The translations under genes were made by a program, and so were the position numbers. From contig JABENI010000013.1 in the NCBI GenBank assembly GCA_013332095.1, forward strand, positions 1 through 64,000: a stretch of 64,000 nt of DNA, read 5' to 3'. The notes under the pieces were generated by a model that saw nothing but the letters and a program-made list of their open reading frames with translations, had not been told where the DNA came from and did no database searches. This DNA is from Candidatus Bathyoplasma sp. NZ. GTDB lineage: Bacteria > Bacillota_I > Bacilli_A > MAG-NZ. Position 1 is the first letter of the stretch. The number at the start of each line of letters is the position of its first letter. Below, piece after piece: positions 36,899-45,244 of the stretch.

Positions 36899-37563
36899 TA
36901 TAACTGATATATTTCAGTTTCTTTATAAGATATTTGATTTATTCCAGTACTGGTTATTTCATAGATAGTAGCATTTGGATAAGACAATAATATTGGAGAA
37001 TGAGTAGCAATAATAAATTGCGAGTTATCCTTAACTAAATTATTTATCTCAATCATCAAGGTCATTTGTCGTATTGGAGATAGCGCTGATTCTGGTTCGT
37101 CAAGAATGTATAATCCCTTCCCACAGAATCTGTTTTGAACCAAAGAAAGAAAGCTTTCCCCATGAGACTGATGGTGTAGTGAGCGCTCCCCATAACCGGT
37201 AACACCAATTTCATCAATATTAGTAGCAACATTGTAAAAACTTTCGGCTCTTAAAAAATAACCATCTTTAGGATAGGCAGACCTGATTATCGTTATATAT
37301 TCGGCTAATTCAGGAAAATCATCATTGGTAGAAAAATTAAAATGCTTTGATCCTCCTTCGCTATTAAATCCTACATTTGCAGCAATAGCTTCAATAATAG
37401 TTGATTTACCAGTTCCATTTTCACCTATGAAAAAGGTGACATCTTTGGTGAAGTTTATTGATTTTTTCAAATTAAGAAATTTAATTAAAGGTAAGTCATT
37501 TAAATAAGAGGATTTTGGTAGTCCTCCATTATACCTAATTTTGTTAATGTATCTGCTATCCAT
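36832..37563 (-). CDS. COG3910-type predicted AAA ATPase
   Basis: 243 residues from ATG 37563 (AAAGGAG 8 nt upstream; a start 8 codons earlier would overlap that site). Walker A is GENGTGKST at residues 47-55, the signature-like region is SHGESFLSLVQNRF, Walker B is GLYILDEPESALSP and the switch is FIIATHSPILLSYP. This is a stand-alone ABC-type ATPase of the SMC-like group, common in Bacillota and often near mobile DNA; its role is not established. It heads the conjugative-element remains and its 3' end has been copied to 30663-30742. Confidence 0.88.
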   Translation of the reverse strand: MDSRYINKIRYNGGLPKSSYLNDLPLIKFLNLKKSINFTKDVTFFIGENGTGKSTIIEAIAANVGFNSEGGSKHFNFSTNDDFPELAEYITIIRSAYPKDGYFLRAESFYNVATNIDEIGVTGYGERSLHHQSHGESFLSLVQNRFCGKGLYILDEPESALSPIRQMTLMIEINNLVKDNSQFIIATHSPILLSYPNATIYEITSTGINQISYKETEIYQLYKQFIENPEQMLKHLLTEESSQ

Positions 37564-37930
37564 AAAATCTTCTCCTTTAATCAACATATATATTAAATTG
37601 TATCATTTATGTATTTTAAATAACAGCCATTCTTTACTTTTTCAAAAAATCACTACTAAGCACATTTTTAATTCCTAATCGTATAAACAATTTTGATTAT
37701 CTAAATTATTTAAAAATTTTTCGTTTTTTTGTCTATTCATTAATTATGATTACTAATTCCTGATAGAAGTTTTTATTATTAGTTCTATATTTAATTATTT
37801 TAAATCAACTTCCAAATTTTTCTCTAATTTGCTGGCTAAAATTAACTTCTTGACAAAATTATCCAGTTTATGAAAACCAAATACATCAATTCTAAATTGT
37901 TTTAACTTGTCTCTAAAATATTATATATGT
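37564..37930. other. Intergenic region with one short frame remnant
   Basis: Apart from the ATPase promoter region I see only a 40-codon frame without a start on the minus strand (FRDKLKQFRIDVFGFHKLDN then FVKKLILASKLEKNLEVDLK), probably the tail of a lost gene of unknown kind. Confidence 0.35.
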
Positions 37931-37956
37931 AAAAAAGAATGGAGACCATTCTTTTT
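37931..37956. terminator. Bidirectional terminator after the TPR regulator
   Basis: AAAAAAGAATGG, an AGA loop and CCATTCTTTTTT form a 12-bp perfect stem with A and T tracts on both sides, so it can work in either direction. It sits 5 nt beyond the regulator's stop. Confidence 0.85.
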
Positions 37957-37960
37957 TATA

Positions 37961-39196
37961 TTATTTCTGTAACAATCTATTTTGTATTTCCATTACTGTT
38001 TTATATTTGCTATTCATTGCTTGAAATTCTACTAAATAGTTTAAGAAAATCTTATAAAAATAATTATACTTACTTTTGGTTTCAATTAATTTTATGTTTT
38101 GCGTAATTGTATTTTTAATATTGTACAAATCATCAAATAGAGAACTTTCTATTACTTTCATAACTACATTTAAATAATCAGATTTTATTTCTTTAGCATT
38201 CAAAATTTTTTCATAATGTCTAAACAATGACGCATTTTTCATAAATGCACAACATTCTAAAATATATATTGTACTCTCATCTTTAAAGTTATTTTTTACC
38301 ATACCAAGCATTTCTATCGCTTCCTCATAGTTCCCATATGCTTTTTCAATTAAACCTCTTAAAAGATAAATTTCGTTATTTTTTGCATTTTTAAATAAAC
38401 TAATTTTAGAAATATAAATTTGCGCTTCTTCATACAGTTCATTAAAAATTAACAACAATATTCTATAAAAATATAAATCGTACAATCTCGTAAAAATCAT
38501 TTTCTCATTGATTGCTTTTTCCAATTTTAAGTACATCTCATAAGCTAATATCGGATGATTCAAATAAACGTGAATTCGATATTTCAAAAGATCTATTAGG
38601 ACGTTTAAAGATAAATGTTCAACACTAAATCTCGATAAAATTTCCACATAATTTAGACCAACTTTAAAATTATATTTATCTGTTTCATATAAAGCGATAA
38701 AATACATCAAAGCTTTTAACTCATAATCTCTTAAACTTTTCAACATATTATTTAAGACAATGATTTCTTTTAGAGCCTCTGGATAGCTGTAAAAATAAAG
38801 ATATCCACCTAATCTAATCAAAACTGCACTCGCTCCATTACCTTTAGTTATAAATTTTTCTAAATACCTCTTCATTTCAAGATCATTTTTTTCAAACATC
38901 AAATCAATAAAAAATTTTAGTTCAAACAAATAATCTTTATTATTTAAATCTGATAAATCCATACCCATTTTAGTCATTATTTCTTTGACGTAATAATTAT
39001 CTGGATGACACTGACCGTTCTCAATTTTACTCAAGTAACTAATACTACAGATTCCTTTGGCAATTTCAGATTGAGTTAATTCACCCTCTTTTCTCTTATT
39101 TTTAATTGCTATTGCTAAAACTTCATTGTTCTTTAAAAAGTTAATCTCTTTTTTTCTCTTAGCGATTATTTTTTCGACTTTTTTAATATCTATCAT
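37961..39196 (-). CDS. XRE-family regulator with TPR-like helical region
   Basis: 411 residues from ATG 39196, with AGGTG 7 nt upstream; a GTG three codons earlier overlaps that site. Residues 25-80 are a helix-turn-helix (LAIAIKNKRKEGELTQSEIA, ICSISYLSKIENGQ). The remaining 330 residues are helical pairs rich in Tyr and Phe, resembling the TPR region of Rgg/PlcR-type regulators that bind short peptides (for example YELKALMYFIALYETDKYNF, LRGLIEKAYGNYEEAIEMLG). By analogy it may sense a peptide, but no peptide gene is seen next to it. It marks the edge between the accessory region and the core genes. Confidence 0.82.
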   Translation of the reverse strand: MIDIKKVEKIIAKRKKEINFLKNNEVLAIAIKNKRKEGELTQSEIAKGICSISYLSKIENGQCHPDNYYVKEIMTKMGMDLSDLNNKDYLFELKFFIDLMFEKNDLEMKRYLEKFITKGNGASAVLIRLGGYLYFYSYPEALKEIIVLNNMLKSLRDYELKALMYFIALYETDKYNFKVGLNYVEILSRFSVEHLSLNVLIDLLKYRIHVYLNHPILAYEMYLKLEKAINEKMIFTRLYDLYFYRILLLIFNELYEEAQIYISKISLFKNAKNNEIYLLRGLIEKAYGNYEEAIEMLGMVKNNFKDESTIYILECCAFMKNASLFRHYEKILNAKEIKSDYLNVVMKVIESSLFDDLYNIKNTITQNIKLIETKSKYNYFYKIFLNYLVEFQAMNSKYKTVMEIQNRLLQK

Positions 39197-39303
39197 TTTT
39201 TTCACCTACTTTCTTAACTCTATTTTAAATAAAAAAATGATTTTTTGAAACACTAAACAGTTGAAAAATAATTTTTTTCTTTTCACACTCTATGAGTAGC
39301 GCG

Positions 39304-39468
39304 TTATTTTAACATGACCAATGCACTGTAAGAGTAAACTTGTTCTCTACCATCGTACATAATTGATATTTGATATTTAATATCAATTACAGCTTTTCCT
39401 CTGATAAAATCATTTATTGCAGTTTCTAAATCTTCTTCGTGCTCAAAATCAAAAATTTTTACTTTCAC
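39304..39468 (-). CDS. Cse60/DUF2758-like small protein
   Basis: 54 residues from a GTG at 39468, with GGTGG 7 nt upstream. The sequence starts MKVKIFDFEHEEDLETAIND and contains KAVIDIKYQISIMY and ends QVYSYSALVMLK. The pattern K-V-x-F-D-x-E-H-E-E-D-L-E, then V-I-D-I-K-Y, then a final S-A-L-V strand, is that of the Cse60 family. Cse60 was described as a sporulation-controlled protein in Bacillus, but the family is broader and its role is unknown. It lies between the TPR regulator and nth, transcribed the same way. Confidence 0.7.
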   Translation of the reverse strand: MKVKIFDFEHEEDLETAINDFIRGKAVIDIKYQISIMYDGREQVYSYSALVMLK

Positions 39469-39483
39469 TTTATACCACCAATC

Positions 39484-39506
39484 AAAAAAGGAGATTTAAT
39501 CTCCTT
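39484..39506 (-). terminator. Terminator after nth
   Basis: On the minus strand AAGGAGAT and ATCTCCTT form an 8-bp stem with a short TAA-type loop, followed by TTTTG. It sits about 12 nt past the nth stop. Confidence 0.8.
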
Positions 39507-39518
39507 ATATTATACAAT

Positions 39519-40163
39519 CTATTTTGTTTTTTTCTTGTTGATTTTTGCGTAATAATTACAATAACTAGTTAATTCACATTGGTCACAATGAGGTCTTCTA
39601 CTAGTACAATGATATCGACCAAAAAAAATAAAACAGTGATGTAGTTTATTCCATTTTTCTTTCGGTAACTTTTTCGCTAACTTTTTTTCAACTGTCAAAA
39701 CTGAATCGTTTTCAGATGCCAGACCTAAACGTTTAGCTATTCTTTCTACATGAGTATCTACAGGTATCGCGGGAATATCAAACCCTACCGCTCTAACGAC
39801 ATTTGCTGTTTTTCTACCTACTCCGCTTAAACTAATTAAATTTTCAATCTCTTTAGGTACTTTCGAATCAAAATTGTCAACTAACGAGTTAACACAATTT
39901 TTAATATTTTTCGCTTTATTTCTGTACAAACCAATTCTTCTAATTACTTCTTCTATCGCTACTACATCAGCTTTTTGATAATCTTCCAACGTTTGATAAT
40001 TTTTAAATAAATTTTCTGTTACTTTATTAACTGCTAAATCTGTTGTCTGAGCTGAGAGCATTACAGCAATTAAAAGTTCAAATACATTTTTATGATTAAG
40101 TTCACATTCAGCATCAGGAAATTTTTTCTCTATTAAATCAGTTATTTGAGCAGTTCTATTCAT
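39519..40163 (-). CDS. nth: Endonuclease III
   Basis: 214 residues from ATG 40163 (AAGGAG 7 nt upstream, inside the end of dnaD). It has LLIAVMLSAQTTDLAVNKV, the helix-hairpin-helix LSGVGRKTANVVRAVGF with the catalytic Lys, and IPVDTHVERIAKRLGL with the catalytic Asp. The C-terminal [4Fe-4S] loop is C-x6-C-x2-C-x5-C (HCTSRRPHCDQCELTSYC). It removes oxidised pyrimidines in base-excision repair. It overlaps dnaD by 8 nt, the same dnaD-nth order as in Bacillus. Confidence 0.96.
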   Translation of the reverse strand: MNRTAQITDLIEKKFPDAECELNHKNVFELLIAVMLSAQTTDLAVNKVTENLFKNYQTLEDYQKADVVAIEEVIRRIGLYRNKAKNIKNCVNSLVDNFDSKVPKEIENLISLSGVGRKTANVVRAVGFDIPAIPVDTHVERIAKRLGLASENDSVLTVEKKLAKKLPKEKWNKLHHCFIFFGRYHCTSRRPHCDQCELTSYCNYYAKINKKKTK

Positions 40164-40746
40164 TAAAGAACTCCTTAAATTTTGAAATATCAAACTGAGG
40201 ATCACTATTTTCACTACTTAAAATTTTATCAATGTACTCAATACCAATTTTATTTACCTGCACTGCTTTTAAAAGTGCACTTTTTATTTTATTCAATGGA
40301 TAATCCCATGATTTAACAATTTCTAATTCTTTTGAAGAAAAATTTCTTCTAAATTCTTTTTCTAAAATATCAATAATTTCTTTTGTTTTTTCTATTTTAT
40401 TTTGGAGATTGTAGTCGTTACAATCTCCCTTTTCAATCTCAATAATTTTATCTAAAGTTTTAAAAACATCAAAAAATTCTTCTAAAACTCCATCTATTTT
40501 TACAATTTTGTTTTCAATAAATCCTTTATTTTCTAAGCTTTCTATTTTTAACCCTAAATCATCAATTATTAAGGTAGTCTTTTCTGACAACTCAATAATT
40601 GATAAAAAATTTTCATTGGCAATTTGCATTTTAAATAAATGCATTAAAATAACTAATTCAATTTCATCAATACCTAATTTCAAATAATTTTCAAACAACA
40701 ATTTTTCGTAGTTTATATATTCTTTTTTTAAAAAATAACTATTCAT
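40156..40746 (-). CDS. dnaD: DnaD-like replication primosome protein
   Basis: 196 residues. The N-terminal winged-helix part (LKLGIDEIELVILMHLFKMQ, then TTLIIDDLGLKIESLENKGF) and the C-terminal DnaB_2/DDBH2 part (LEKEFRRNFSSKELEIVKSW, YPLNKIKSALLKAVQVNKIG) are both present. The terminal IGIEYIDKILSS motif is a shortened form of the YIxxIL ending. DnaD loads replication restart proteins at oriC and forks. It is slightly short for the family (about 230). It lies directly upstream of nth and overlaps it. Confidence 0.85.
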   Translation of the reverse strand: MNSYFLKKEYINYEKLLFENYLKLGIDEIELVILMHLFKMQIANENFLSIIELSEKTTLIIDDLGLKIESLENKGFIENKIVKIDGVLEEFFDVFKTLDKIIEIEKGDCNDYNLQNKIEKTKEIIDILEKEFRRNFSSKELEIVKSWDYPLNKIKSALLKAVQVNKIGIEYIDKILSSENSDPQFDISKFKEFFNE

Positions 40747-40808
40747 ATTATTTCACCTCTTATATTTATCTATCTATTTGCCAAAATATTGTCTGAATTT
40801 TCGATTAT

Positions 40809-41507
40809 TTATCCGTACAATTCATCAAAGTATTCGTCAAAGTTCCTTATTATCATATATTTTCCTAAAATCAAATCCATTGATTTCAATAACCCAGTTA
40901 AAAAAGCATCTCTGTGGTTAATTTCATGTCTTATAATTAACTTTTCTCCTACTGTGTCAAATATCGCTTCATGTGATGCTAATACATCGTTTAGTCTAAT
41001 GCTCTGAATATTTTTAACATCTATATTCATAATTTTAGCATATTCTTTTGCTGTACCACTAGGTTTATCTTTTTTATTTAATTCGTGTATCTCTAACAAG
41101 TCTTTTTTGTTAAATTCCAGATTTAACTGTTTTAAAATTTTATACATTTGACTTGCCCCATAGGCAAAGTTGGGCACAAAAATTAAACTAGTTCTATTTT
41201 TCTCAGCCAAATCAATTAATTGTTCTCTATCTTGATCAATGTATCCAGTTGTTCCTGTTATAACTTTAATTTCATTTCTCAGTGCAACCTCTAAATTTTT
41301 TATTCCTGTTGGACTAGAAAAATCGATTACTAAATCTACTACATGACGCCTTAGTACTTCTTTTAAATTTTCAAACACAGGTACTGTAGTAAATATTTGT
41401 TCAGTGTCTACCCCCGCAACTACATTATATCTATCACGAGCATTCAAAATTCGGTAAACATAAGAACCCATTTTTCCGTTTATACCTATTATTACAATAT
41501 TAATCAT
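40809..41507 (-). CDS. dapB: 4-hydroxy-tetrahydrodipicolinate reductase
   Basis: 232 residues. It has the Rossmann start INIVIIGINGKMGSYVYR, the nucleotide loop VITGTTGYID and VPNFAYGASQMYKILKQL. The active-site loop is EIHELNKKDKPSGTAKEYA, in which the first His and the Lys are kept and the second His of the usual HH pair is Glu. It reduces HTPA in the lysine/diaminopimelate pathway, so the cell probably makes peptidoglycan precursors. A GGGGGG ribosome site precedes the ATG. It stands alone without other dap genes. Confidence 0.92.
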   Translation of the reverse strand: MINIVIIGINGKMGSYVYRILNARDRYNVVAGVDTEQIFTTVPVFENLKEVLRRHVVDLVIDFSSPTGIKNLEVALRNEIKVITGTTGYIDQDREQLIDLAEKNRTSLIFVPNFAYGASQMYKILKQLNLEFNKKDLLEIHELNKKDKPSGTAKEYAKIMNIDVKNIQSIRLNDVLASHEAIFDTVGEKLIIRHEINHRDAFLTGLLKSMDLILGKYMIIRNFDEYFDELYG

Positions 41508-41580
41508 CTTTTCCCCCCATTCAAGGGTTTTAAAAACCCCTATATATAAATATGCAGAATATTTGATAAGGGGTAGTGTT

Positions 41581-42273
41581 TTAAGCTAATTTATTTAATG
41601 CTTCTTTAGCTGCATTTTGTTCAGCCTCTTTTTTTGTCTTTCCCACACCGATACCCATTTTTATATTATCCATATAAACTGAGATCGTAAAAGTTCTATC
41701 GTGTGCTGGTCCTTCGTTTTTAATTAACTTGTAAGTTATCGAACGTTTTTTATCAGCCTGCACAAATTCTTGTAGACTGCTTTTATAATCTTCAAATATT
41801 AATGAATCATTAACAATTTCATCTACTAAATATTTTTCTAAAATTTCAAAAATTGTTGCTAGTCCTTGATCTAGATAAATCGCCCCTAACAATGCTTCAA
41901 AAGCATCGGATAAAGTTGAACATTTTTTTCTTCCTGCAGAACTTTCTTCTCCTCTACCTAAAAGTAAAATAGCACCTAAATCAAGTTCTTTAGCTACTTT
42001 ACACAGTGCACTTTCGCAGACATTTTTAGCTCTTTTTTTAGTTAGATACCCTTCATCTTTTAACGGATATATCTGGTAAAGAAAATCCGAAACTACTATT
42101 TCTAAAACGGCATCTCCTAAAAATTCTAATCTCTCATTCGAACATAAATCATTTTCATTAGCGTACGAAGAGTGAGTAAAAGCTTGTTTCAGTAAACCTA
42201 TGTTATTGAACTTTACATTTATTTTATTTTCAAATTCTTTTAATTTTTGAAGATAATTATTTTTGTCCATCAT
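41581..42273 (-). CDS. rnc: Ribonuclease III
   Basis: 230 residues from ATG 42273 (AGGA 7 nt upstream, inside the end of plsX). The RNase III signature NERLEFLGDAVLEIV is at about residues 46-60, a second acidic motif is in LSDAFEALLGAIYLDQG, and the C-terminal dsRNA-binding domain ends GVGKTKKEAEQNAAKEALNK. It processes rRNA and mRNA duplexes. It overlaps plsX by 17 nt. A GC-rich inverted repeat (ACCCCT...AGGGGT followed by T5, about 41529-41570) after the stop may be its terminator. Confidence 0.95.
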   Translation of the reverse strand: MMDKNNYLQKLKEFENKINVKFNNIGLLKQAFTHSSYANENDLCSNERLEFLGDAVLEIVVSDFLYQIYPLKDEGYLTKKRAKNVCESALCKVAKELDLGAILLLGRGEESSAGRKKCSTLSDAFEALLGAIYLDQGLATIFEILEKYLVDEIVNDSLIFEDYKSSLQEFVQADKKRSITYKLIKNEGPAHDRTFTISVYMDNIKMGIGVGKTKKEAEQNAAKEALNKLA

Positions 42274-43255
42274 CCAATATCCTTTTTTGAATTTTTTCAA
42301 TCATTTTATTTTTGACAGTTTCTCTAGCTAAAAGAATTGCATTACAATATTCATGTTCATTGCTCGAGCCATGTGCTTTTATGCAAGGTGCCTGTACACC
42401 TAACAAAATTGCTCCTCCAACATCTGATGCACCCAACGCTTCTTTTACCGATTTTAAATTTTTCCTCATGAACAAATAACCGATTTTTCCAGATAAATTT
42501 TCAGTTATCTTTTCTTTTAAAATATTAGAAAAAGTTTTTAATGCGCCTTCAGCTGTTTTTAAAATCATATTTCCGGTAAATCCATCTGTCACTACGATAT
42601 CTGCTTCAGTTGCTAAAATATTTTGTCCTTCGACATTTCCGATAAAATTAATTCTGGGATTATCTTTTAATAATTGATAAGTTTCTTTTTCTAATTCTCT
42701 CCCTTTACCTTCTTCAATGCCGTTATTAATTAACGCTACTTTTGGATTTTCAATATTAAAAATTTCTTGTAAATAAATTGTTGCACAATTGGCATACTGA
42801 AGCAAATATTCTGCTTTACTTTCTAGATTAGCGCCGACATCTAAAAATAAAAATTTACCATTTTTTTTAGGAATAAATGGGGCTAATGCCGTTCTTTTAA
42901 TTCCTTTTATTCTTTTAACTATTAAGTGGGCACCTGCAATATAAGCTCCGGTGGAACCAGCAGTTATAAATGCATCTGCCTGCTTATCTTTAACAGCATG
43001 CAGCCCTAATGCCATCGAAGTTTCTTTATCTCTTCTCATTTTTTGGATAGCTTCTTTTTCTTCCATTGAAACTACTAATTCTGTATGCACCATTTTAATC
43101 CTATCATTTTCACTGATATATTTTTCCATTTCTTTTTGATTACCAAAAAGCGTAAGTTCAATATCGTCACATTTTTTCACGGCTTCTAAAGCAGCTAAAC
43201 AAGTAATCCTTGGAGCAAAATCTCCCCCCATTGCATCAATAGATATTTTAATCAT
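42257..43255 (-). CDS. plsX: Phosphate acyltransferase PlsX
   Basis: 332 residues, full length. It starts MIKISIDAMGGDFAPRITCL and has AFITAGSTGAYIAGAHLIV, FLFLDVGANLESKAEYLLQY, DIVVTDGFTGNMILKTAEG and LGVQAPCIKAHGSSNEHEY, all PlsX signatures. It converts acyl-ACP to acyl-phosphate, the first step of phospholipid synthesis in Gram-positives. It lies in an rnc-plsX-recG-fakA group transcribed leftward; fakA feeds the same acyl-phosphate pool, so the neighbourhood makes metabolic sense. Confidence 0.96.
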   Translation of the reverse strand: MIKISIDAMGGDFAPRITCLAALEAVKKCDDIELTLFGNQKEMEKYISENDRIKMVHTELVVSMEEKEAIQKMRRDKETSMALGLHAVKDKQADAFITAGSTGAYIAGAHLIVKRIKGIKRTALAPFIPKKNGKFLFLDVGANLESKAEYLLQYANCATIYLQEIFNIENPKVALINNGIEEGKGRELEKETYQLLKDNPRINFIGNVEGQNILATEADIVVTDGFTGNMILKTAEGALKTFSNILKEKITENLSGKIGYLFMRKNLKSVKEALGASDVGGAILLGVQAPCIKAHGSSNEHEYCNAILLARETVKNKMIEKIQKRILDDGQK

Positions 43256-43263
43256 AGTATCAC

Positions 43264-45207
43264 CTAAAAATTCCTTCTTAATTTTTCTAAATATTTTTTA
43301 AAAATAAAATTGTTTTTGTCATCAATATTATATACTATTTTTGACGCATCTTCTTTACAAATTGTTAAAATTTTTAAATCTTCTTTAAGATTTGCATATT
43401 TAAACATTGGTATTCCCGATTGCCTTATCCCTAAATAGTCTCCTGGTCCTCTCAATTTTAAATCCTCTTCGCTCAATTTAAAACCATCATCAATCTCTTC
43501 AATTATTTTTAATCTTTTAGTCGATTTATCACTAACTAAATAACAATAACTTTGATAATCTCCTCTACCTACTCTACCTCTAAGTTGATGAAGTTGGCTT
43601 AAGCCATAACGCTCAGCATCTAAAATTAACATTACTGTTGCATCTTTAAAATCTAACCCTACTTCAACTACTGTCGTTGCGATTAAACAATTAAATTTTT
43701 TTTCTTTAAATTTACGCAAAACTTCATCTTTTTCATCGTTAGTCATTTTACCATGTAAAACTCCGTATTTAACATTAATTTTATTTTTAACTAATTCGCA
43801 TACTTCATCGATGTGATAATAATCTAATTTTTCACTTTCGTTGACCAAAGGAGCAATGATAAAGACCTGCCTATTTTTCAGTATTTGCTCATTGATTTTA
43901 TCAAAAGCACTATCAATTTTATTATATTTTAAATACTTAGTTATTATTTTTTTTCTACCTGTCGGTATTGATAGGATATTACTAACATCTAAATCATAAA
44001 AAATTGCACTTGCTAACGTCCTCGGTATTGGAGTAGCTGTCAAATATAAAAGGTTAGGATTATCTCCTTTTTCGTTTAATAAATTTCTTTGATTAACTCC
44101 GAAACGATGTTGCTCATCAATAATAGCCAATCCTAAATTTTTATAAATTACCTCTTTTTGAAAAATTGCATGTGTCCCAATTAAAAATAATATTTTTCCG
44201 TTAGCTAAATTTTCTAAAATTTGCTTTCTTTGTTTAGCTTTTATACTTGAACTCAATAATGCTACTTGCTCACTATTAAAATACTTTTGAAAATTATTAA
44301 AATGCTGACTAGCTAAAACTTCGGTAGGGGCCATCAACACACTTTGATAACTATCTCTGTTGACAATTAAGCTAGCTAAAAAAGATACAATTGTCTTACC
44401 ACTTCCAACATCTCCTTGCACCAATCTAACCATCGGAGTATCTTTCTTTAAGTCCTTTAAAATTTCCTCTAAAGTAGCAACTTGTGAAGTTGTCAGTTCA
44501 AACGGTATTTGCTGATATAATTCATTCAAGTAGTCCTTATCTACATCAACTTTTATTCCCTTATTGTTCATTTTTTCTTTATTTAAAAACTGTAGTTGAA
44601 TTTGATAATAAAGTAGCTCTTGGTATTTATTTCGTCGGTAAAATTGTCTGATTTCTTCAAAATTATTAGGTGCATGGGCTACTCTAACTAACTGTTTTAA
44701 GTTAATTAATTTATATTTTTCTAATAGATAATTAGGTAAACTCTCTTCAAGGTTATCGTATTGTTTTTCAACAGCCAATTTAAGTGATTTTTGAAACGTT
44801 TTTAAAGTAATTGTCCCTAAGTCATAATGTAAAATTATTTTTTCATATTTAAATTTAATATCCGCTGCTGTAATTTTGTCGTTATTTAATTTTCCTATTA
44901 CCAATATTTTTTTTTGAACAGTCAAATGTTTTTTCAAAAAATTGCGATTAAAAATAGAAACCAAATAATTTTTGTTTTCATACTCTAAATAAAAACTCAT
45001 CCTATTCAAATTTCTTCTTATATATTGTGTTTTCGGTTCACTGACAACGGTACCGATACAAGTAATTTTATCCTCTTCAATTCCTAGATTGCATTCAGTA
45101 AATTTTTTCGGAAAATAAAGTAATAAATCTCTAGTTGTAAAAATACCAATTTCGTTTAATTTTTTTTCTAAACTCATTCCTACTCCAGTTAGGTCTCTAA
45201 TGTCCAT
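43264..45207 (-). CDS. recG: ATP-dependent DNA helicase RecG
   Basis: 647 residues from ATG 45207 (AGAGG 5 nt upstream); an upstream in-frame ATG at 45258 overlaps fakA and has no ribosome site. The N-terminal wedge is recognisable, followed by Walker A VQGDVGSGKTIVS, the DEQHRFGVNQR box, LTATPIPRTLA and the C-terminal LRGRVGRGDYQSYCYL and LRGPGDYLGIRQSG. RecG remodels stalled forks and Holliday junctions. It is slightly shorter than the 680-700 residues usual in Bacillota. Confidence 0.95.
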   Translation of the reverse strand: MDIRDLTGVGMSLEKKLNEIGIFTTRDLLLYFPKKFTECNLGIEEDKITCIGTVVSEPKTQYIRRNLNRMSFYLEYENKNYLVSIFNRNFLKKHLTVQKKILVIGKLNNDKITAADIKFKYEKIILHYDLGTITLKTFQKSLKLAVEKQYDNLEESLPNYLLEKYKLINLKQLVRVAHAPNNFEEIRQFYRRNKYQELLYYQIQLQFLNKEKMNNKGIKVDVDKDYLNELYQQIPFELTTSQVATLEEILKDLKKDTPMVRLVQGDVGSGKTIVSFLASLIVNRDSYQSVLMAPTEVLASQHFNNFQKYFNSEQVALLSSSIKAKQRKQILENLANGKILFLIGTHAIFQKEVIYKNLGLAIIDEQHRFGVNQRNLLNEKGDNPNLLYLTATPIPRTLASAIFYDLDVSNILSIPTGRKKIITKYLKYNKIDSAFDKINEQILKNRQVFIIAPLVNESEKLDYYHIDEVCELVKNKINVKYGVLHGKMTNDEKDEVLRKFKEKKFNCLIATTVVEVGLDFKDATVMLILDAERYGLSQLHQLRGRVGRGDYQSYCYLVSDKSTKRLKIIEEIDDGFKLSEEDLKLRGPGDYLGIRQSGIPMFKYANLKEDLKILTICKEDASKIVYNIDDKNNFIFKKYLEKLRRNF

Positions 45208-45244
45208 TTTTACCTCTTCAAAAAAATGCGAATTATTTCGCATT

